NCBI GenBank assembly: GCA_032358165.1
Contig: JAALGY010000010.1
Location: 1,426,001 to 1,490,000, forward strand
Reading direction: 5' to 3'
Source of the DNA: Diplosphaera chodatii
Lineage: Eukaryota > Chlorophyta > Trebouxiophyceae > Prasiolales > Stichococcaceae
Length of the DNA stretch: 64,000 nucleotides
Under the pieces are notes generated by a model, which was not told where the DNA came from, did no database searches, and saw only the letters and a list, made by a program, of their open reading frames with translations. Position 1 is the stretch's first letter. Every line of letters begins with the position of its first letter. The translations under genes and the position numbers were made by a program. Of the stretch, positions 62,281 to 64,000 are shown piece by piece.

Positions 62281-64000
62281 TCATATGCTTGCCACCGTCA
62301 GGTGCGGCAGGTACCCAGCAGCGGCGCACTCGCCCACTGACGCAACATCGGCTCTGGCGCCAAGGTACGGCACGCCTTGGAAGCTGGGGTCCTTTGTGAC
62401 CACAGCCTCAATGGAAGCGGGAAGCCTGTTGAGGACGTGTCCGACGGCGGCGCCGAAGGCGCAGCGGATGTGCCCTTCGCCATGTGCCAGCTTGTCGGCC
62501 TACAGCAGGGCAGGCAGCCGCCTATTAGGATCTGCAACGTTGTGCGCAGTCAAAGTGAACGGCTTGCTGGACTCATGGCACTCTACGGCATTGCGAGCAC
62601 GGCAGTAGTATAAGTGATGGGCCCATAGCGCAACAGGCGGCCGCTTGACCACTACCCTCAACCTGTGCGCCTCAGCGTCAATTCGGCAGCAGCACACTCG
62701 CACCTGGCGGCCAAGGGCGCCGACGGCATTGTACAACGGTGTCAGCAGCCGCCAGGCGTGCAGACGGCGCGTGAGTGCGGGGAACATGCGATACGCCATG
62801 CGCATCTTGGCATCGGCGGCCAGCTTCAGGCGCTCGACGTCCTTTGCTTCCCAGGCGGGCAGATGCTTCGCCGTACCATACTGTGTTGCTGCGATGCCGT
62901 CGACGATGACGTTGCCTGTGGGGTGCAAACAAGCTACGCCCTCTCATATTGGCTACAGATGAGTCAGCTGACCGTCAAACTTAGGGACCTCGTACGTTGC
63001 TACTGCAAGTCCTCGTGGCATTCCTGCCGGTAAGTCAGTCACATGCACACACCATTTGATGCGCAGGCGAGGTGCTAGCAGCAGGGTTGGACCACATGAT
63101 GAAGCACGGACCACCAATCAGGGCAACCCTCACGCACCCCGTAGTGTTTGGACATTGAAGGCGCTGTTCTCGACGACTTCCTTGATGGATGTCACAGGAC
63201 TGGCCACCACGGCAGCGTAGCCTGGGAGCTGCACGAATACATGATCGCCGACCTGCAGCACAGCAACTTACTGATGTCTGTGAGTGAGTGTCCTTTGCAC
63301 GGACGACATCATCTTGAGTGGGAGACGCTGCATACCGCCAGTATATGCCGCCAAGCTGTACAGCAGGTCAGCAGGAGCCAGCATGTTGGCCATGAGCGCT
63401 ACACTCCTCGTCTTGACGCCCCCACGCACCTTGATGTCGCCTGCGTTGATGGGTGTCCTTGCAGCAAAGTTGGCTGCGAAGGTAGCATTGTTGGCGGTCC
63501 CGGTTGTCACCTCAGCAACGGGGCCATGGCCAACAGGAGCTTGATAGAGCATGTGGTTTGGCGTCACCGTCATCACCTGAAGTCACGCAAGAATGTCGGG
63601 TGGACATGCAATGTTACAGCGCCAACCACCCCTATGTTGGGCCCTTACTTGCATGGTACCGGAGATAGCACATGCAAGCACTATTGACTTGCATTTTTGG
63701 CTGGACGACAGCTGCCGCACGGCACTACGCATGGAGCATATGCCTGGAGCCCAGGGGTAGGTCCAGACCTGGCCGGCGGCGGTGGTCACACGCAGGTAGC
63801 ACGTGTTTGGCAGGTACGGGCTGAACTTGCGCTGCACAGTGATCTGCGTCCAAGCAAGCCTGCCGTCCTCATTAACAGCCTGCATTGAGCACAACATCAG
63901 TTGACGGCCAATGCTGTGGATTGGGTCCTGCATCGCAAGGCGATGCCTGCGCAATCTCGGCAACCTGCGGCTCTTCATGTGCACACATGGCTGTCCAACA
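62281..64000 (-). CDS. Hedgehog-type Hint (autoprocessing) domain protein, partial (N-terminus beyond window)
   Basis: Hint domains self-splice or self-cleave at an N-terminal Cys. Reading the - strand: exon 63879-63769 encodes AVNEDGRLAWTQITVQRKFS then PYLPNTCYLRVTTAAGQ. It joins in phase 0 to VMTVTPNHMLYQAPVGHGPV (the TPNH block, with the structural Thr and His of Hint) and ends INAGDIK near 63450. The exon about 63252-63133 encodes VGDHVFVQLPGYAAVVASPV then VTSIKEVVENSAFNVQTLRG. A phase-1 join gives NVIVDGIAATQYGTAKHLPA, the (I/V)VDG..A(S/T) block that ends Hedgehog Hint domains. The exon after it has an Arg-rich amphipathic stretch (MRMAYRMFPALTRRLHAWRL). The last exon reads ADKLAHGEGHIRCAFGAAVG to LPHLTVASI, TGA 62283-62281. 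The catalytic Cys and any N-terminal partner domain lie outside the window. Confidence 0.75.

Overview
The window reads as nuclear DNA of a green alga. Support comes from GC-rich, intron-dense genes with GT/GC-AG introns whose acceptors are mostly (T/C)GCAG, Pro-rich hydroxyproline-type wall proteins (PPSPPP/PPAPPP), TTTAGGG-type telomeric motifs, and plant-like household genes (a two-domain ethanolamine-phosphate cytidylyltransferase with a membrane anchor, and a DnaJ-X protein). I favour a core chlorophyte but cannot name the species. There is no operon structure. Genes are split into many short exons, so most reading-frame fragments in the window are shadows, and the models below come from joining exons by splice site and phase by eye.

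Layout. 96-2695 (+): unknown type I membrane protein. 3699-4545 (+): small protein with one hydrophobic segment and a charged tail. 5368-10605 (+): membrane-anchored NADPH diflavin reductase of CysJ type. 10.6-12.7 kb: intergenic, with a 46-bp hAT-like mini-element and telomeric motifs. 12716-17295 (+): secreted protein with Cys-rich modules, a Pro-rich hinge and a lactonase/FG-GAP-like propeller. About 17.66-18.22 kb: decayed Pro-rich relic. 18709-22128 (-): secreted Ala-rich protein built from phase-1 exons. 22882-27067 (-): ethanolamine-phosphate cytidylyltransferase. 28467-29772 (+): frataxin-like mitochondrial protein. 31201-35382 (+): DnaJ-X co-chaperone. 36178-37718 (-): unknown small protein with a hydrophobic segment and a basic tail. 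39063-61574 (+): three tandem paralogues (A, B, C) for secreted Cys-rich/Pro-rich/kelch proteins; A and B lie on adjacent copies of a segmental duplication with a unit of about 8-9 kb. 62281-window end (-): Hedgehog-type Hint domain protein, cut by the window edge.

The most notable system is the wall or surface family. Four genes share one head (signal peptide, two short Cys exons, ephrin-receptor-like Cys modules) and a Pro-rich hinge encoded by a single exon. The hinge is joined to a kelch propeller in three genes and to a different, FG-GAP-like propeller in the fourth. Head exon 4 is almost identical in A, B and C although the rest of C has diverged, which suggests gene conversion. The hinge exon varies from 351 to 1428 bp, always a multiple of 3. 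A relic hinge with a stop codon and an Ala-rich secreted protein lie between the members. I infer a locus that diversifies extracellular-matrix or recognition proteins; the function is not shown by the sequence.
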